Of a stretch of DNA of 64,000 nt, positions 9,209 to 21,582 are shown piece after piece; the first letter of the stretch is position 1, and the number at the start of each line of letters is the position of its first letter. The translations under genes and the position numbers were made by a program. The notes beneath the pieces were generated by a model, which saw only the letters and a list, made by a program, of their open reading frames with translations, was not told where the DNA came from and made no database searches. This DNA is from Cryobacterium breve. Its GTDB lineage: Bacteria; Actinomycetota; Actinomycetes; Actinomycetales; Microbacteriaceae. The stretch is taken from contig NZ_SOGJ01000011.1 of the NCBI RefSeq assembly GCF_004402375.1, positions 1 to 64,000 on the forward strand, in the 5' to 3' direction.

Positions 9209-10459
9209 GTGAACGCAACGCCTGACACCGTCCCATCCGCCGCGGGCCCGGCTCGTCGCTCGGTCCCCCGCCTCGGAATCCGCCGCAATCTGCTGCGCCC
9301 GGACGATTCCGAGCAATCGGATCGGGTCACCTACATCGAGCTGTTCTTCGACCTGATCTTCGTATTCGCCCTGACCCAGCTATCGCGCCACCTCTACGAA
9401 AACCAGTCCTGGCAGGGCACTGCCGAGTCGGCCGTTCTGGTGCTCGCCCTGTGGTGGATCTGGGTGCACACCACCTGGGTGACCAACGTGCTCGATCCGG
9501 CACGTCTGCCCGTGCGCGGAGTGGTGCTGGGGCTCTCGCTGGTCGGACTCGTGGTGAGCGTCTCGATCTACGAATCTTTCGGCGACCGGGGGTTCATTTT
9601 CGCCGTCGCCTATGTCGTGCTGCAGCTCGGCCGCACGGCCTTCATGGCCCTGGCTCTGGCCCGCCACGACCGCGCCCTCCATCGCTCCTTCGTTCGGATC
9701 TTCGTCTGGTTGGCCACTGCCGGGCTCTTCTGGATCCTCGGCGGCCTGCTCCCGGCCGACTACCGGCTGCTGGCCTGGGCGATCGCGCTCGGGATCGAGT
9801 TCATCTCGGCCAGCTCCGGGTTCCCGGTGCCGGGCCTCGGCAGGGCCGCTCCCGGCGATGCCGAGCTCTCCGGCCCGCACATCGCGGAGCGCAGCGCCCT
9901 GTTCGTCATCATCGCGCTCGGGGAGTCCTTCCTGGTGACGGGATTCGCCTTCGTCGACCAGGACGTGTCCGTGCAGGGCGTGATCGGGCTGCTACTGGCC
10001 TTCGTGAGCGGAGCCGCCATGTGGTGGCTGTATTTCGACCACGGTGAGCGCGCGGGCAGCAAGGCGCTCGCCGCCAGCACCGATCCCGGCCGGATGGCCC
10101 GGCTCGCCTATACCTATGTGCACGCCCTGATCATCGCCGGCGTAGTGCTGACCTCGGTCGGTGACAAAGAAGTGCTGGGGCATCCGGATTCCCCGGTGAG
10201 CTTCGGGGCGGCCGTCGCGATCACCGGCGGCCCGCTGCTGTATTTGCTCGGCCTGGCCCTGTTCCGATTCGTGGTGGCCCGTGAGGTGCTGGTGTCGCAC
10301 CTGGCGGGCATCGCGCTGCTGCTATTGGCGCTTCCCGTTGCCTTCGCCCTGTCGCCGCTCTCACTGGGGGCCGTGTGCGCGGGCGTGCTCACACTCGTCG
10401 CCTGCTGGGAGACGATCGTGCGCGTGCGGAACGGTACCGACGACGAGAAGGCCGGCTAG
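9209..10459 (+). CDS. Low temperature requirement protein A (LtrA) family membrane protein
   Basis: A 416-residue polytopic membrane protein. The hallmark N-terminal motif SDRVTYIELFFDLIFVFALT is followed by QLSRHL. About ten further hydrophobic segments follow, including the conserved loop HIAERSALFVIIALGESFL. The family is named after Listeria ltrA, needed for growth in the cold; its molecular function is unknown. The start is a GTG at 9209; the frame continues upstream through the paa genes, but that extension is antisense. Divergent from the thiolase gene, with 132 bp between them. Confidence 0.82.
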   Translation: MNATPDTVPSAAGPARRSVPRLGIRRNLLRPDDSEQSDRVTYIELFFDLIFVFALTQLSRHLYENQSWQGTAESAVLVLALWWIWVHTTWVTNVLDPARLPVRGVVLGLSLVGLVVSVSIYESFGDRGFIFAVAYVVLQLGRTAFMALALARHDRALHRSFVRIFVWLATAGLFWILGGLLPADYRLLAWAIALGIEFISASSGFPVPGLGRAAPGDAELSGPHIAERSALFVIIALGESFLVTGFAFVDQDVSVQGVIGLLLAFVSGAAMWWLYFDHGERAGSKALAASTDPGRMARLAYTYVHALIIAGVVLTSVGDKEVLGHPDSPVSFGAAVAITGGPLLYLLGLALFRFVVAREVLVSHLAGIALLLLALPVAFALSPLSLGAVCAGVLTLVACWETIVRVRNGTDDEKAG

Positions 10460-10567
10460 CCGAATCCGTTCGGAGAAACGACGGCAAGGAGGGGTGGCAC
10501 CGGAGCGACAGTCCTCATTCCTGTCGGTTCAGGCCCACATCTTCGGCTTCTGCGATTGCGGCCGTTG

Positions 10568-11107
10568 CTAGAAGAAGTCGTCGGGGGTGCCGGCGGCCTT
10601 CGTGACCGAGTCGGTGCCGATGCGGGCGGCGGTGAGCTGAGCCATCGCGACGCGCAGCCCGGATTCCATCTGCGATGCCCAGACCTCGGTTTCGCGGCTG
10701 GCGGCGTCGGCGGCATCCGCTCGGGCGATCGCCTTCTCTTTCTCGGCGCGTTCGCTGCGCACCTGCTGGATGCTGAGAGTGATGCCGTAGTAGGCGGCCA
10801 CCATGGAAGCGATCGGCGTGGCGAAGACGGCCAGCGCGTTGATGCTCTCGCTGGACACCCCCACCAGGAGCATCACGATGAAGGCCACGGCCAGGGCCGC
10901 GATGCCGGCCAGCACGACCAGAGAGGTGCGCTGAGTGGCCGTGGTCGTCAGTCGCGGGGCCGGCTTGGGTACAGGCCGGGCGACGGATGCCGCGGTGGGC
11001 TCGGCCTGCACTGCGGGGTCCAGGGACTCGAGGGTCTCGGTCTGATCACTTTGATCCGACAGCGACATGGTGCGGGTGGGCGTACTCGCGGAGGAGAAAT
11101 CAGTCAT
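10568..11107 (-). CDS. Small membrane protein with C-terminal coiled coil
   Basis: A 179-residue protein with a disordered Ser/Thr/Pro-rich N-terminus. Two membrane segments follow (TSLVVLAGIAALAVAFIVML and INALAVFATPIASMVAAYYG), then a charged helix VRSERAEKEKAIARADAADA likely to form a coiled coil. I recognise no family. The ATG at 11107 has a GGAG 8-10 nt upstream and lies 16 bp after the stop of the helix-turn-helix gene, so the two are probably co-transcribed. Longer frames from 11203 would overlap that gene. Confidence 0.6.
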   Translation of the reverse strand: MTDFSSASTPTRTMSLSDQSDQTETLESLDPAVQAEPTAASVARPVPKPAPRLTTTATQRTSLVVLAGIAALAVAFIVMLLVGVSSESINALAVFATPIASMVAAYYGITLSIQQVRSERAEKEKAIARADAADAASRETEVWASQMESGLRVAMAQLTAARIGTDSVTKAAGTPDDFF

Positions 11108-11123
11108 GGTGCGGGCTCCGTCA

Positions 11124-11675
11124 TCAGTGTGCATCGGGGGAAGAGGTGCTGGGCTGGGTGGGGATATTGTCTGCTGCCGGTTCGACGCGGTCAAGGCGGG
11201 CATCCGGATCGCCGTCGAGGAACACCCTTTTGTAGCTGCGTCCGTCGGGGAGTTCGATGGTTCGACCGGAGACCTTCCCGCGGCTCAGCTGCAGGTAGAT
11301 CGCCTGGGCCGTCACCCCCAGCTTCGCAGCCGCCTCCGACACCGACAGCCCGGGCAGATCGGTGGGCACCGCGCTGGGCCGCGCTGCGCGCTTGCGGCCG
11401 GCCGCCTGGCGGGAGGCGATCTCGGCGTCGGTGCCGCTCCAACGCCACTTCGCCGCGGCCGGCTTCAGCTCGGCGGCGTCGGAGATCTCGTCCCAGCTCT
11501 GGCCCACGCGCAATGCGTCGCGCACGCCTACCAGGGTGGCCGGGTCGGCGTCGAGCTCGAGGAGCAGAGAACGGATGGCCTGGATCCGGTCCAGCGGCGC
11601 CGAACCGGGGCTGCCGTCCACAGCTGCCAGCCGGGACAGTGCCGCGCTGGTCGCGGGAGCGAGGAAATAGCCCAT
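11124..11675 (-). CDS. Helix-turn-helix domain protein, function unknown
   Basis: A 183-residue protein. Residues about 110-135 (LPGLSVSEAAAKLGVTAQAIYLQLSRGKV, quoted in parts: SVSEAAAKLGVTAQAIYLQL) look like a MerR/excisionase-type helix-turn-helix, followed by a short wing (GRTIELPDGRSYKRVFL). The N-terminal 75 residues are helical and include GQSWDEISDAAELKPAAAKW, possibly a second DNA-binding helix pair. It lies upstream of the small membrane protein gene on the same strand. It could regulate that gene, but no target is visible. Confidence in the DNA-binding assignment is moderate. Confidence 0.6.
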   Translation of the reverse strand: MGYFLAPATSAALSRLAAVDGSPGSAPLDRIQAIRSLLLELDADPATLVGVRDALRVGQSWDEISDAAELKPAAAKWRWSGTDAEIASRQAAGRKRAARPSAVPTDLPGLSVSEAAAKLGVTAQAIYLQLSRGKVSGRTIELPDGRSYKRVFLDGDPDARLDRVEPAADNIPTQPSTSSPDAH

Positions 11676-11692
11676 AGTGTCTCCCGGGCTAA

Positions 11693-12391
11693 TCAGGGGT
11701 GCAGGGTGGAGGGACGATGGGCTTCCGGGCCGGCTTCGCCGCCGATGGCTGCCGCGAGGCGTTCGCGGGCGCGACCCAGGTGCTCATCGAGCAACCGGGC
11801 GGCGCCCGGGCCGTCGCCTTCGGCGATGAGTTCGAGCAGACGCTGGTGTTCGGCCTGGATCAGCGCCGTGTCGAGCAGATTCATCGACTGCACGCGGGTC
11901 ATGCACAGGCGAACCTCGCTGACCAGGGAACGGTACATCTTACTGATCCGCTCGTTGCCGACGGCGTCGATCAGGCTGGTGTGGAAGCGCATATCGGGTT
12001 CCACCACGGCGAGCGCGGAGTCTCCGGCGACGGCTGCAATGTCGAGGTTGGCCTGCACGGCTCCGTCGGGGACGGTGCGGGTGAGGGCGAGGCGGCGCAG
12101 CACCTCGCTTTCGAGATAGGCGCGGGCCAGGTAGATGTCACGCACGGAGTCCGGGCCGAGCTCGGCCACCCGAGCGCTTTTGTGCGCACCGCGCACCAGC
12201 AGGCCCTCGGCTACGAGCTTCTCGATGGCCGCTTTCGCCGTCGGGCGCGCCACGTCGTAGCTGGCTGCCATGTCCGTCTCGGTCAGTGCCACCTCGGAGG
12301 TGAGCTCCCCCTCGAGGATGCGGGTTCTCAGGTCGTTCGCGATGGCATCCACAATCGATGTTGCCGTTACTCGCGCTACCACGGAGCCCAC
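11693..12391 (-). CDS. GntR family regulator, FadR/FCD type (lactate-operon-like)
   Basis: A 232-residue regulator. Its winged-helix N-terminus reads DAIANDLRTRILEGELTSEV, then LTETDMAASYDVARPTAKAA IEKLVAEGLL. It has an FCD ligand-binding domain with the metal/ligand signature (YLARAYLESEVLRRLA, DMRFHTSLIDAVGN, HQRLLELIAEGDG). The start is a GTG at 12391; a second GTG nine bases downstream is possible. It diverges from the lactate permease / D-lactate dehydrogenase remnant, and LldR-type regulators of that class control such operons. I therefore infer it was a lactate-responsive regulator whose target operon has since decayed. Confidence 0.78.
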   Translation of the reverse strand: MGSVVARVTATSIVDAIANDLRTRILEGELTSEVALTETDMAASYDVARPTAKAAIEKLVAEGLLVRGAHKSARVAELGPDSVRDIYLARAYLESEVLRRLALTRTVPDGAVQANLDIAAVAGDSALAVVEPDMRFHTSLIDAVGNERISKMYRSLVSEVRLCMTRVQSMNLLDTALIQAEHQRLLELIAEGDGPGAARLLDEHLGRARERLAAAIGGEAGPEAHRPSTLHP

Positions 12392-12465
12392 CTTTCCCTA
12401 GTCCGAATCCCATCCTGCCAGACGACACCACCTTTTTTGTTGACTTACTTGCACACTCGCTAGAC

Positions 12466-12486
12466 CATCGTGGAGGTGTCACGATG
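12466..12486. promoter_or_regulatory. Putative GntR operator in the divergent region
   Basis: A perfect inverted repeat CATCGTG-N7-CACGATG lies between the GntR gene and the lactate permease remnant. An overlapping TCACG-N4-CGTGA follows directly. Location and symmetry fit an operator for the divergent regulator. No binding data can be inferred. Confidence 0.4.
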
Positions 12487-12516
12487 GCGTGACCATGACC
12501 TCAGTGTGGAGACCTC

Positions 12517-13988
12517 ATCTTTCAACAGATAGTCGCTCCAATTCTCGGATCCCTCGTCCTCTCGGTCATCTGTGCCGCATTGCCGCTCATCCTTCTCGTC
12601 GTCCTTCTCGGCGTGTTCCGGGTCAAGGCGCACACGGCCGCACTGGCCAGCCTGTTCCTCTCGGTCGTGCTCGCGGTCGTCGGCTGGCAGATGCCCGTCG
12701 GCCAAGCCCTGAGCGCGACGGCAGCCGGCATTTTCTACGGCCTCTTTCCGATCCTCTGGATCCTGGTCAACGCGTTGAGGATTTACGAGCTCACCGTGGC
12801 AACCCCCTGGTTCGAGGTTTTGGGCCGCACCATCCGTTCCACCTGGCTCTGGCCGGCGAGCTGGAGAAGGACTTCGTCGACGAGGGTGTGGAGACCTGCG
12901 CGGTCGACGGCATGTGCCAGACCGCCTGCCCGTTCAACATCAGCACGGGCACCATGCTGAAGCAGATCCGGTGCGGCGAGACCGGCCGGCTGATCAACGC
13001 CGTCTGAAACGCCGTCTGGAACACCGCGGCCACGAACTGGAGTGCCATCACGCGCGGGGCCGGGCTGGCCCTCACGGTGGTGCGCACGGTTCCGACCCCG
13101 GTGCTGATGTTGCCCAACAAGCTCGGCCGGGCGGTGCTCGGCACCGACACGCTGCCGCTCTACTCGAGCAAGCTGCCGGGCGGCGGCGGCCGTCGCACCC
13201 GGGCGGCTCCGGCCCTGGCGCCGCGGGCCGTTTACTTCCCGGCCTGCGTGCAGACCATGTTCGGTCCGGCCACCGAGGGCACGCCCGGCGTGCAGGGCAG
13301 CTTCGAGCAGCTCTGCGAGCGGGCCGGCATCACCCTGTTCGTTCCCTCGGGCATCGACGGGCTCTGCTGCGGCACGCCGTGGTCCTCGAAAGGCCTGGCG
13401 GCGGGCGAGGCCACCATGCTGGCCGAGACCCTCGCTGCGCTCCGCACGGCCACCCGCAACGGCGAGCTGGCCATCATCTGCGACGCCTCGTCGTGCACCG
13501 AGGGGTTGCGAACAACCATCGACGGTGACCGGAACGTGCCGCACCTGCGGGTGGTCGACGCCGTCGCGTTCGCGGCCGAACGCATCCTGCCGTCGCTGTC
13601 CGAGTTCAGGAAAACCGATTCGCTCGCGCTGCACCCGACCTGTTCCTCCACCCGGAGGGGCATCAACGACTCCCTGCTGACCCACGCGGGCGGAGTCGCC
13701 GAGACGGTGCAGGTGCCGGAGAACTGGGGTTGCTGCGGCTTCGCCGGGAACCGCGGCATGCTGCAGCCCGAGCTGACCGAATCCGCCATCCGGGCGCAGG
13801 CCGCCGACGTTGCGACACTGGATGCAACGGCGTTCGTGTCCTGCAACCGCACCTGCGAGCTCGGGCTGACCCGGGCCACCGGCATGGAATAAGGCCACGT
13901 GCTCGAACTGCTGGAAGAGGTCGCCCGGCCCGACGCCGACGATCCGGACGCCGCCGCATCCCACCAGGCGGAGTCGGGCGTGGCCTGA
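12517..13988 (+). pseudogene. Fusion remnant of L-lactate permease (N-terminus) and FAD-linked D-lactate dehydrogenase (C-terminus)
   Basis: From 12520 the frame reads FQQIVAPILGSL, then VGWQMPVGQALSATAAGIFY and LFPILWILVNALRIYELTVA. This is the first about 110 residues of the LctP permease family. The codon where its ATG should be is ATC, at good distance from GGAG. Around 12830-12845 it jumps frame into GELEKDFVDEGVETCAVDGM, CQTACPFNISTGTML, the ferredoxin-like and CCG part of a Dld-type dehydrogenase (LCCGTPWSSKG, WGCCGFAGNRG). That frame is stopped by TGA at 13005 inside a 12-bp tandem duplication and by TAA at 13890, after which HVLELLEEVARPDA continues to 13988. The permease C-terminus and the FAD domain are missing. 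Confidence 0.88.
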
Positions 13989-14015
13989 GCTGCGCCCACT
14001 CGCGGCGCAGGTTGG

Positions 14016-14051
14016 GGAGGCTGGCGCACGGTCTACCGTGCGCCAGCCTCC
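14016..14051. terminator. Bidirectional hairpin between lctP-dld remnant and treZ
   Basis: Two 17-nt arms (GGAGGCTGGCGCACGGT and its exact complement) are separated by 2 nt, in the gap between the converging remnant and treZ. It lacks a long T-run, as is usual in high-GC actinobacteria. Confidence 0.7.
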
Positions 14052-14099
14052 GTAGGGTGCGCCACGAGGCCCGAGGCCCGAGGCCCCGCTGACTGCGAG

Positions 14100-15872
14100 C
14101 TACTCGGGGGTGCCGAGGATGGCGACGGAGTGCGGCGCGAGGGTCACCGCGGAGGGCGTGCGGGACCGGACCGCGTCGCCGTCGGGGGCGAAGGATGCCA
14201 GCAGGGCCACGGCATCCGTCGGCACCGTTCGGGCCTCCGTGCCCAGGTTCACCAGGATCTCGGTCTCGCCGCGGCAGAGCCGCAGCCACCGCTCATTTTC
14301 GTCGACCTCGACCGCGACCCGGCCGAAGCGCGGGTCCGTGATGTCCGGACGGGACCGACGCAGCCAGGCCAGGGACTGGTAGAAGCCGAGCAGGCGCGCA
14401 TGGCCCGGCTCGGACACCTCGGTCCAGTCGAGTACCGACCGTTCGAACGTCGCCGGATCCTGCGGGTCGGGCACCACGGACGGGTCCCAGCCCATGCGCC
14501 CGAATTCGCCGATCCGGCCGGTGCGCACGGCCTCGCCGAGTTCGGGTTCCGGATGCGAGGTGAAGAACTGCCAAGGTGTGCTCGCGCCCCATTCCTCGCC
14601 CATGAACAGCATGGGCGTGAACGGCCCGAGCAGGGTGAGCGTGGCGGCGATCGCCAGTTGTCCGGCGTCGAGGGTCGCGCTGAGACGGTCGCCCGTGGCC
14701 CGATTGCCGATCTGGTCGTGGTTCTGGTTGGCGACGACGAGGCGCCAGGCCGGCATCCGCGCCCTGTCGATCGGGCGGCCGTGGGTGCGCCCGCGGAAGG
14801 TCGAGAAGATGCCGTCGTGGAAGAACCCGTGGGTGAGCACCTTCGCGAGGGCGCCGAGCGGCTCGAAGTCGGCGTAGTAGCCGGTGGTCTCGCCCGTGAC
14901 CGCCACGTGCACCGCGTGGTGGAAGTCGTCGCTCCACTGGCCGGTGAGCCCGTAGCCGCCGCTGTCCCGCGGCGTGATCAGCCGAGGGTCATTGAGGTCG
15001 GACTCGGCGATCAGGCTGAGCGGGCGCCCCGAGGTGGCGCTCAGCACGTCGACCTCGGTGGCAAGCTCCTCGAGCAGGTGGATGGCCCGCTCGTCGCGCA
15101 GGGCGTGCACCGCATCCAGCCGGAGTCCGTCGACGTGGTAATCGCCCAGCCACATCAGGGCGTTGTCGAGGATGTAGCGGCGCACCGGGTCGGAGTCCGG
15201 GCCGTCGAGATTGAGCGAGGATCCCCAGCCCGTGTCGCCCGCTTCATTCAGGTACGGGCCGAACTGCGGCAGGTAGTTGCCGCTCGGGCCGAGGTGGTTG
15301 TAGACGACGTCCTGGATGACGCCGATCCCGGCCTGGTGGCAGGCGTCCACGAACTGCTGGTACGCGGCCGGTCCGCCGTAGCCCTCGTGCACGGCGTACC
15401 AGAGCACGCCGTCGTAGCCCCAGTTGTGCGGGCCGTTGAAGGCGTTGACCGGGAGCAGTTCGACGAAGTCGACGCCGATCGAGACCAGGTGGTCCAGCCG
15501 ACCCGCCGCCGCCTGGAGGGTTCCCTCCGGCGTGAAGGTGCCGATGTGCAGCTCGTAGACGGTGCTGCCGGCCAGCTGGCGGCCGGTCCAGGCGCCATCT
15601 TGCCAGACGTGTTCGCCGGGATCGAACGTGCGGCTTCTGGCATGCACGCCGTTCGGCTGGTGCCGAGAGCGCGGGTCAGGGTAGGGACCCTTGCCATCGA
15701 TCAGGAACGCGTAGTCGACGGACTGGTCGGCCTGTCCGTCGGCGGGCGCGGTCACCGAGCGGGGTGCGTGCCACCATCCGTCGCCCCGCGGGGTCATCGC
15801 CAGCGTCTGGTCGGCGACTTCTACCGCCACGGCCCCGGCGGTCGGAGCCCAGACCTCGAATTCAGCGGACAT
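14100..15872 (-). CDS. treZ: Malto-oligosyltrehalose trehalohydrolase
   Basis: A 590-residue GH13 enzyme that releases trehalose from maltooligosyl-trehalose, the second step of the TreY-TreZ pathway. The early [18 protein letters not shown] domain is followed by [16 protein letters not shown] and [22 protein letters not shown]. The catalytic set is [11 protein letters not shown] (Asp nucleophile), [13 protein letters not shown] (acid/base Glu) and [11 protein letters not shown]. The ATG at 15872 gives the standard N-terminus and overlaps the treY stop by 11 bp. Third gene of glgX-treY-treZ. A terminator hairpin follows at 14016-14051. Confidence 0.93.
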   Translation of the reverse strand: MSAEFEVWAPTAGAVAVEVADQTLAMTPRGDGWWHAPRSVTAPADGQADQSVDYAFLIDGKGPYPDPRSRHQPNGVHARSRTFDPGEHVWQDGAWTGRQLAGSTVYELHIGTFTPEGTLQAAAGRLDHLVSIGVDFVELLPVNAFNGPHNWGYDGVLWYAVHEGYGGPAAYQQFVDACHQAGIGVIQDVVYNHLGPSGNYLPQFGPYLNEAGDTGWGSSLNLDGPDSDPVRRYILDNALMWLGDYHVDGLRLDAVHALRDERAIHLLEELATEVDVLSATSGRPLSLIAESDLNDPRLITPRDSGGYGLTGQWSDDFHHAVHVAVTGETTGYYADFEPLGALAKVLTHGFFHDGIFSTFRGRTHGRPIDRARMPAWRLVVANQNHDQIGNRATGDRLSATLDAGQLAIAATLTLLGPFTPMLFMGEEWGASTPWQFFTSHPEPELGEAVRTGRIGEFGRMGWDPSVVPDPQDPATFERSVLDWTEVSEPGHARLLGFYQSLAWLRRSRPDITDPRFGRVAVEVDENERWLRLCRGETEILVNLGTEARTVPTDAVALLASFAPDGDAVRSRTPSAVTLAPHSVAILGTPE

Positions 15873-18257
15873 GATCGACCCCTTCGTGGTCGGTTGCACG
15901 GGTCGTGCCGGCGGTGTCGGCGGTGTCGGCGGGCACCAGCAGCGCCACCGGGTAGCGCCGCAGCAGGGCTGAAACACTGACGACTCCGCCCGGGTATCGC
16001 TCGCCGGTCAGCCGGTCGACGACCGGTTCTCCGGCCAGGACCACTGTCGTGTCGCCCCAGCCGCCCCCGGCAGCGAGGCCGAGGGGCAGCCGGGTGGCGA
16101 TGGTGACCGCGCCGCCGCGGTCGAAGGCAATCACATGCTCGGCGGCCGCGCCGAACGCGGCGACCGGGCTATGACGGAAGAAGCGTTCGGGTTCGTCCCG
16201 GCGCAGGCGCAGCGCCCGCGTGGTGACAAGCAGTTTCGCTGCGCCGGTCTCGTCGACGGGTGGCAGCCAGCCGCCCTGCACGCGGGCCAGGTAGTCGCGC
16301 CGCAGGGCGTAGTCGACCGGGCGGCGGTTGTCCGGGTCGACGAGGGAGCTGTCCCACAATTCGCTGCCCTGATAGACGTCGGGCACGCCCGGCGCCGTCA
16401 GCTGCACGAGCTTGTTCGAGAGCGCGTTGCTCCAGCCGGCGCCCCGCACCCGGTCGACGATGGCGGTGAGCGTCCGCGTGACGACCGGGTCGTCGAAGGA
16501 TGCCGTCACGAGGGCGCGCATGGCGGTCTCGAATTCCTCGTTCCGGTCGGTCCAAGTGGTCGACGTTCCGGCCTCCCTGGCCGCCTTCTCGGCGTAGGCC
16601 ACGAGGCGCTCCGGTGTGGCAGGCCAGGAGCCGACGATGGCCTGCCACAGCAGGTTCTCGAACGGAGCGTCGCCGAGCGGCGCGGCCGCGCGCAGGGTGC
16701 CCAGGGTGCTTTCCCATTCGGCGGGGATCTCGGCGAGCACCGAGATGCGGGCCCGCACATCCTCACTGCGCTTGGTGTCGTGCGTTGACAGGGTCGTCAT
16801 CGCGGCCGGGAAGGTGGCCAGGCGCGTCTGCTGGCGGCGGTGGAACTCGGCCGCGTCGACCGCGAACTCCCCCGGGTCGGCGCCGACCTCGTTGAGCGAG
16901 GTCAGCCGGCTGAACCTGTAGTAGGCGGTGTCTTCGACACCCTTGGCCATGACCATCCCCGAGGTCTGCTGGAAGCGCACGGCCAGCGGATGCCCAGAGT
17001 CGCCGAGAAACGGCAGCAGCCGGACGATCTCGCTCGCAAGGTCGGGCCGGTGACGGGCAGCCTCGGCGGACGCGTGGCGCAACTCGTCGATACCCACCGG
17101 GAGGTAGGAGCGGTAGACCGGGAAGCAGGCCAGGAGTTCTGCCAGCGCGTCGACCGTCGTGGCGCCGGCGGTGGCGCCGCCGCCGCCGGGCGTGAGCCGG
17201 GCCAGGCGCGCGACCTCGGCCTGCAGCGTGTGGTCGGCGATGACACGCTTGCGCGCGTGCACCAGATCGGCCCAACTCGCCGGCGCGTCCCTGCTCGGCT
17301 CCACGGCCTCGGCCTGCAGCCGGGCCTCGAGCGCGTCGAGCGCGCCCTGCCCGGCCGGGTCCACGAGCAGCCGGTCGAAGTCGCCGAGGGCATCGTAGCC
17401 GGTCGTGCCGGCGGTGGCCCAGCTGGTGGGCAGCTGTTCGTCGCCCTCGAGAATCTTCTCGACGAGCACATAGGCTCCGTCGGTCGCATCCCGCAGCCGG
17501 TCGAGGTAGCCGCCCGGGTCGGCGAGGCCGTCAGGGTGGTCGACCCGCAGCCCCTGCACAAGGCCGTCCTGCACCCAGCGCAGGATCTCCCGGTGCGACT
17601 CGTCGAAGACCCACGGCACCTCGACCCGGAGGCCGGCCAGGGTGTTCACGGAGAAGAAGCGCCGGTAGTTCAACTGCGCGTCCGCGCGGCGCCAGTTGAC
17701 GAGTTCGTAGTGCTGACGGGAGTGCACGACGCGGGCCTCCGCACCGTCGTCGGCGCTGCCGGGAGCCAGCGGGAACCGCTTGTCGTAGTAGCGCAGCTCG
17801 TCGTCGACCACCTCGAGCCGGTCCAGCTCACTCTGCCCGTCTGCGTCGTCGCCGAGCACAGGAAGCAGAATCCGATCGCCGGTCGCAGCCCAGTCCACAT
17901 CGAAGGCCTCCGCGTAGCGCGAGGCGGTGCCCGCGCGCAGCAGGTCCCACCACCACGGGTTGCGGTGCGGGGTCGCCACGCCCATGTGATTGGGCACCAC
18001 GTCCACCAGGATGCCGCGCCCGGCATCCGTCGCCGCCGCCGCCAGGCGGGTGAGCGCCTCGGCACCGCCCCGCACCGGGTCGATTCTGGAGTGGTCGATC
18101 ACATCGTAGCCATGGTCGGAGCCCTCCTCGGCGGCGAGCAACGGGGACAGGTAGAGCCAGTCGGCACCCAACTCGGTCAGGTAGTCAAGCACACCCTCCG
18201 CGGCAGCCAGATCGAACTCGGCCGTGATCTGCAGGCGGTAGGTGGACAGCGGGACTC

Positions 18258-18261
<4 letters not shown>
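15862..18261 (-). CDS. treY: Malto-oligosyltrehalose synthase
   Basis: A 799-residue GH13 enzyme that isomerises the reducing-end glucose of maltodextrin into a trehalose unit. The start [20 protein letters not shown] and [22 protein letters not shown] are typical. [45 protein letters not shown] and [19 protein letters not shown] also match TreY, as does the late [16 protein letters not shown]. The GTG at 18261 overlaps the glgX stop (GTGA), so it is translationally coupled. Length is close to the family norm. The product would feed TreZ encoded next. Confidence 0.93.
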
Positions 18262-20462
<2,201 letters not shown>

Positions 20463-20589
20463 AGGGTGCTCCTCGTGCTTCGAGTCTGGTGCTGTCGGCT
20501 TGCCGACCGGGCCGATGGGCCCATAAGTACGCTACAGTCTGCTGCGGCCGGTTGACACACCCTTCGTTTTCCCGGTTGAGTGATCTGGG

Positions 20590-20595
20590 TATGAT
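20590..20595 (+). promoter_or_regulatory. -10 element of a probable leaderless transcript (pfkB-like gene)
   Basis: TATGAT ends six bases before the GTG start at 20602, so transcription would begin at or next to the start codon. No Shine-Dalgarno sequence is present. This is the geometry of actinobacterial leaderless mRNAs. Confidence 0.5.
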
Positions 20596-20601
20596 GCCGC
20601 T

Positions 20602-21582
20602 GTGAATGAGGTTGTCGTCTTCGCTCCGTCCCCGGTTCTCACGGTCACCGTGGAGGGCCACCTGAACGCTGCCGACATCCATCTGCACGCCGGCGGTCAG
20701 GGCGTCTGGCAGGCGCGGATGCTGCTGGCCCTCGGTTCCTCCGTGACGATGTGCTGCGTGTTGACGGGTGAGACCGGGCAGGTGCTCGGTCATCTGGTCA
20801 CCGATGAGGGCATCCGGGTACTCGCGGTGCACCGAACCGGCCGCGGAGCTGCGTATCTGCACGACCGGCGTGGCGGCGACCGGATCCACCTCGCCGACAC
20901 CCAGGGCGATGCGCTGTCCCGCCACGACCTGGACGAGATCTACGACCTCACCCTGCGGGCTGGACTGGAAGCGGACGTCATCATCCTCAGCGGGCCGGCG
21001 GGAAACGACGTGGTGCCCGCGGATGTCTACCGCCGCCTCGCCGCCGATCTGCGCGCTACCGGACGCCTGGTGATCGCCGACCTCGCCGGGGACCGGCTCA
21101 CGGCGGCGCTGCGTGGCCGGGTCAGCGTGGTCAAGGTCAGCGACGAGGAGTTGCTGGCCGACGGGCGCGTCAGGCAGAACACCGTGGAGCAGATCGTGCC
21201 TGCCATGCACGCCCTGCAGGACGAGGGGGCCGACACCGTGATCATCAGTCGCGCGGAGCGGCCCATGCTGCTGCTGGCCGGCGGCATGTTGAGCGAGGTG
21301 CATGTGCCCACGATGCAGATCGCCGATTCGCGCGGCGCCGGCGACTCCCTGACGGCCGGCGTCGCGGCCACCCTGGCCTCCGGCGGCACGATCGAGGAGG
21401 CCGTGGCGGTCGGCGCTGCGGCCGGTGCCCTCAACGTCACCCGACACGGACTCGGCACCGGGCGCGCAGAGACCGTGCGCTCACTGCGCCAGCTGGTCTG
21501 CATCTATTCGATGACCGAGCTCCCCGGCATGACGCGGAGCCTGACCCCTGATCAGCTCGCGCACAGGGTGCAGCGCCAGTGA
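20602..21582 (+). CDS. PfkB family carbohydrate kinase (1-phosphofructokinase-like)
   Basis: A 326-residue ribokinase-fold sugar kinase. It begins MNEVVVFAPSPVLTVTVEGH and shows HAGGQGVWQARMLLALGSSV near the substrate site. The diagnostic C-terminal PfkB signature is DSRGAGDSLTAGVAA, with the catalytic Asp in GAGD. The N-terminal pattern is closer to 1-phosphofructokinase/tagatose kinases than to ribokinase, but the substrate cannot be fixed. It is followed by surE with a GTGA overlap, so the two form an operon. The start is a GTG without ribosome-binding site, probably leaderless. Confidence 0.82.
   Translation: MNEVVVFAPSPVLTVTVEGHLNAADIHLHAGGQGVWQARMLLALGSSVTMCCVLTGETGQVLGHLVTDEGIRVLAVHRTGRGAAYLHDRRGGDRIHLADTQGDALSRHDLDEIYDLTLRAGLEADVIILSGPAGNDVVPADVYRRLAADLRATGRLVIADLAGDRLTAALRGRVSVVKVSDEELLADGRVRQNTVEQIVPAMHALQDEGADTVIISRAERPMLLLAGGMLSEVHVPTMQIADSRGAGDSLTAGVAATLASGGTIEEAVAVGAAAGALNVTRHGLGTGRAETVRSLRQLVCIYSMTELPGMTRSLTPDQLAHRVQRQ

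Noticed and set aside
12489..12840. A plus-strand frame from 12489 starting MTMTSVWRPHL as a genuine N-terminus of the D-lactate dehydrogenase remnant
   Set aside because: In that frame the sequence is unlike any FAD-binding domain; the overlapping frame clearly encodes lactate permease, so the apparent continuity is accidental.
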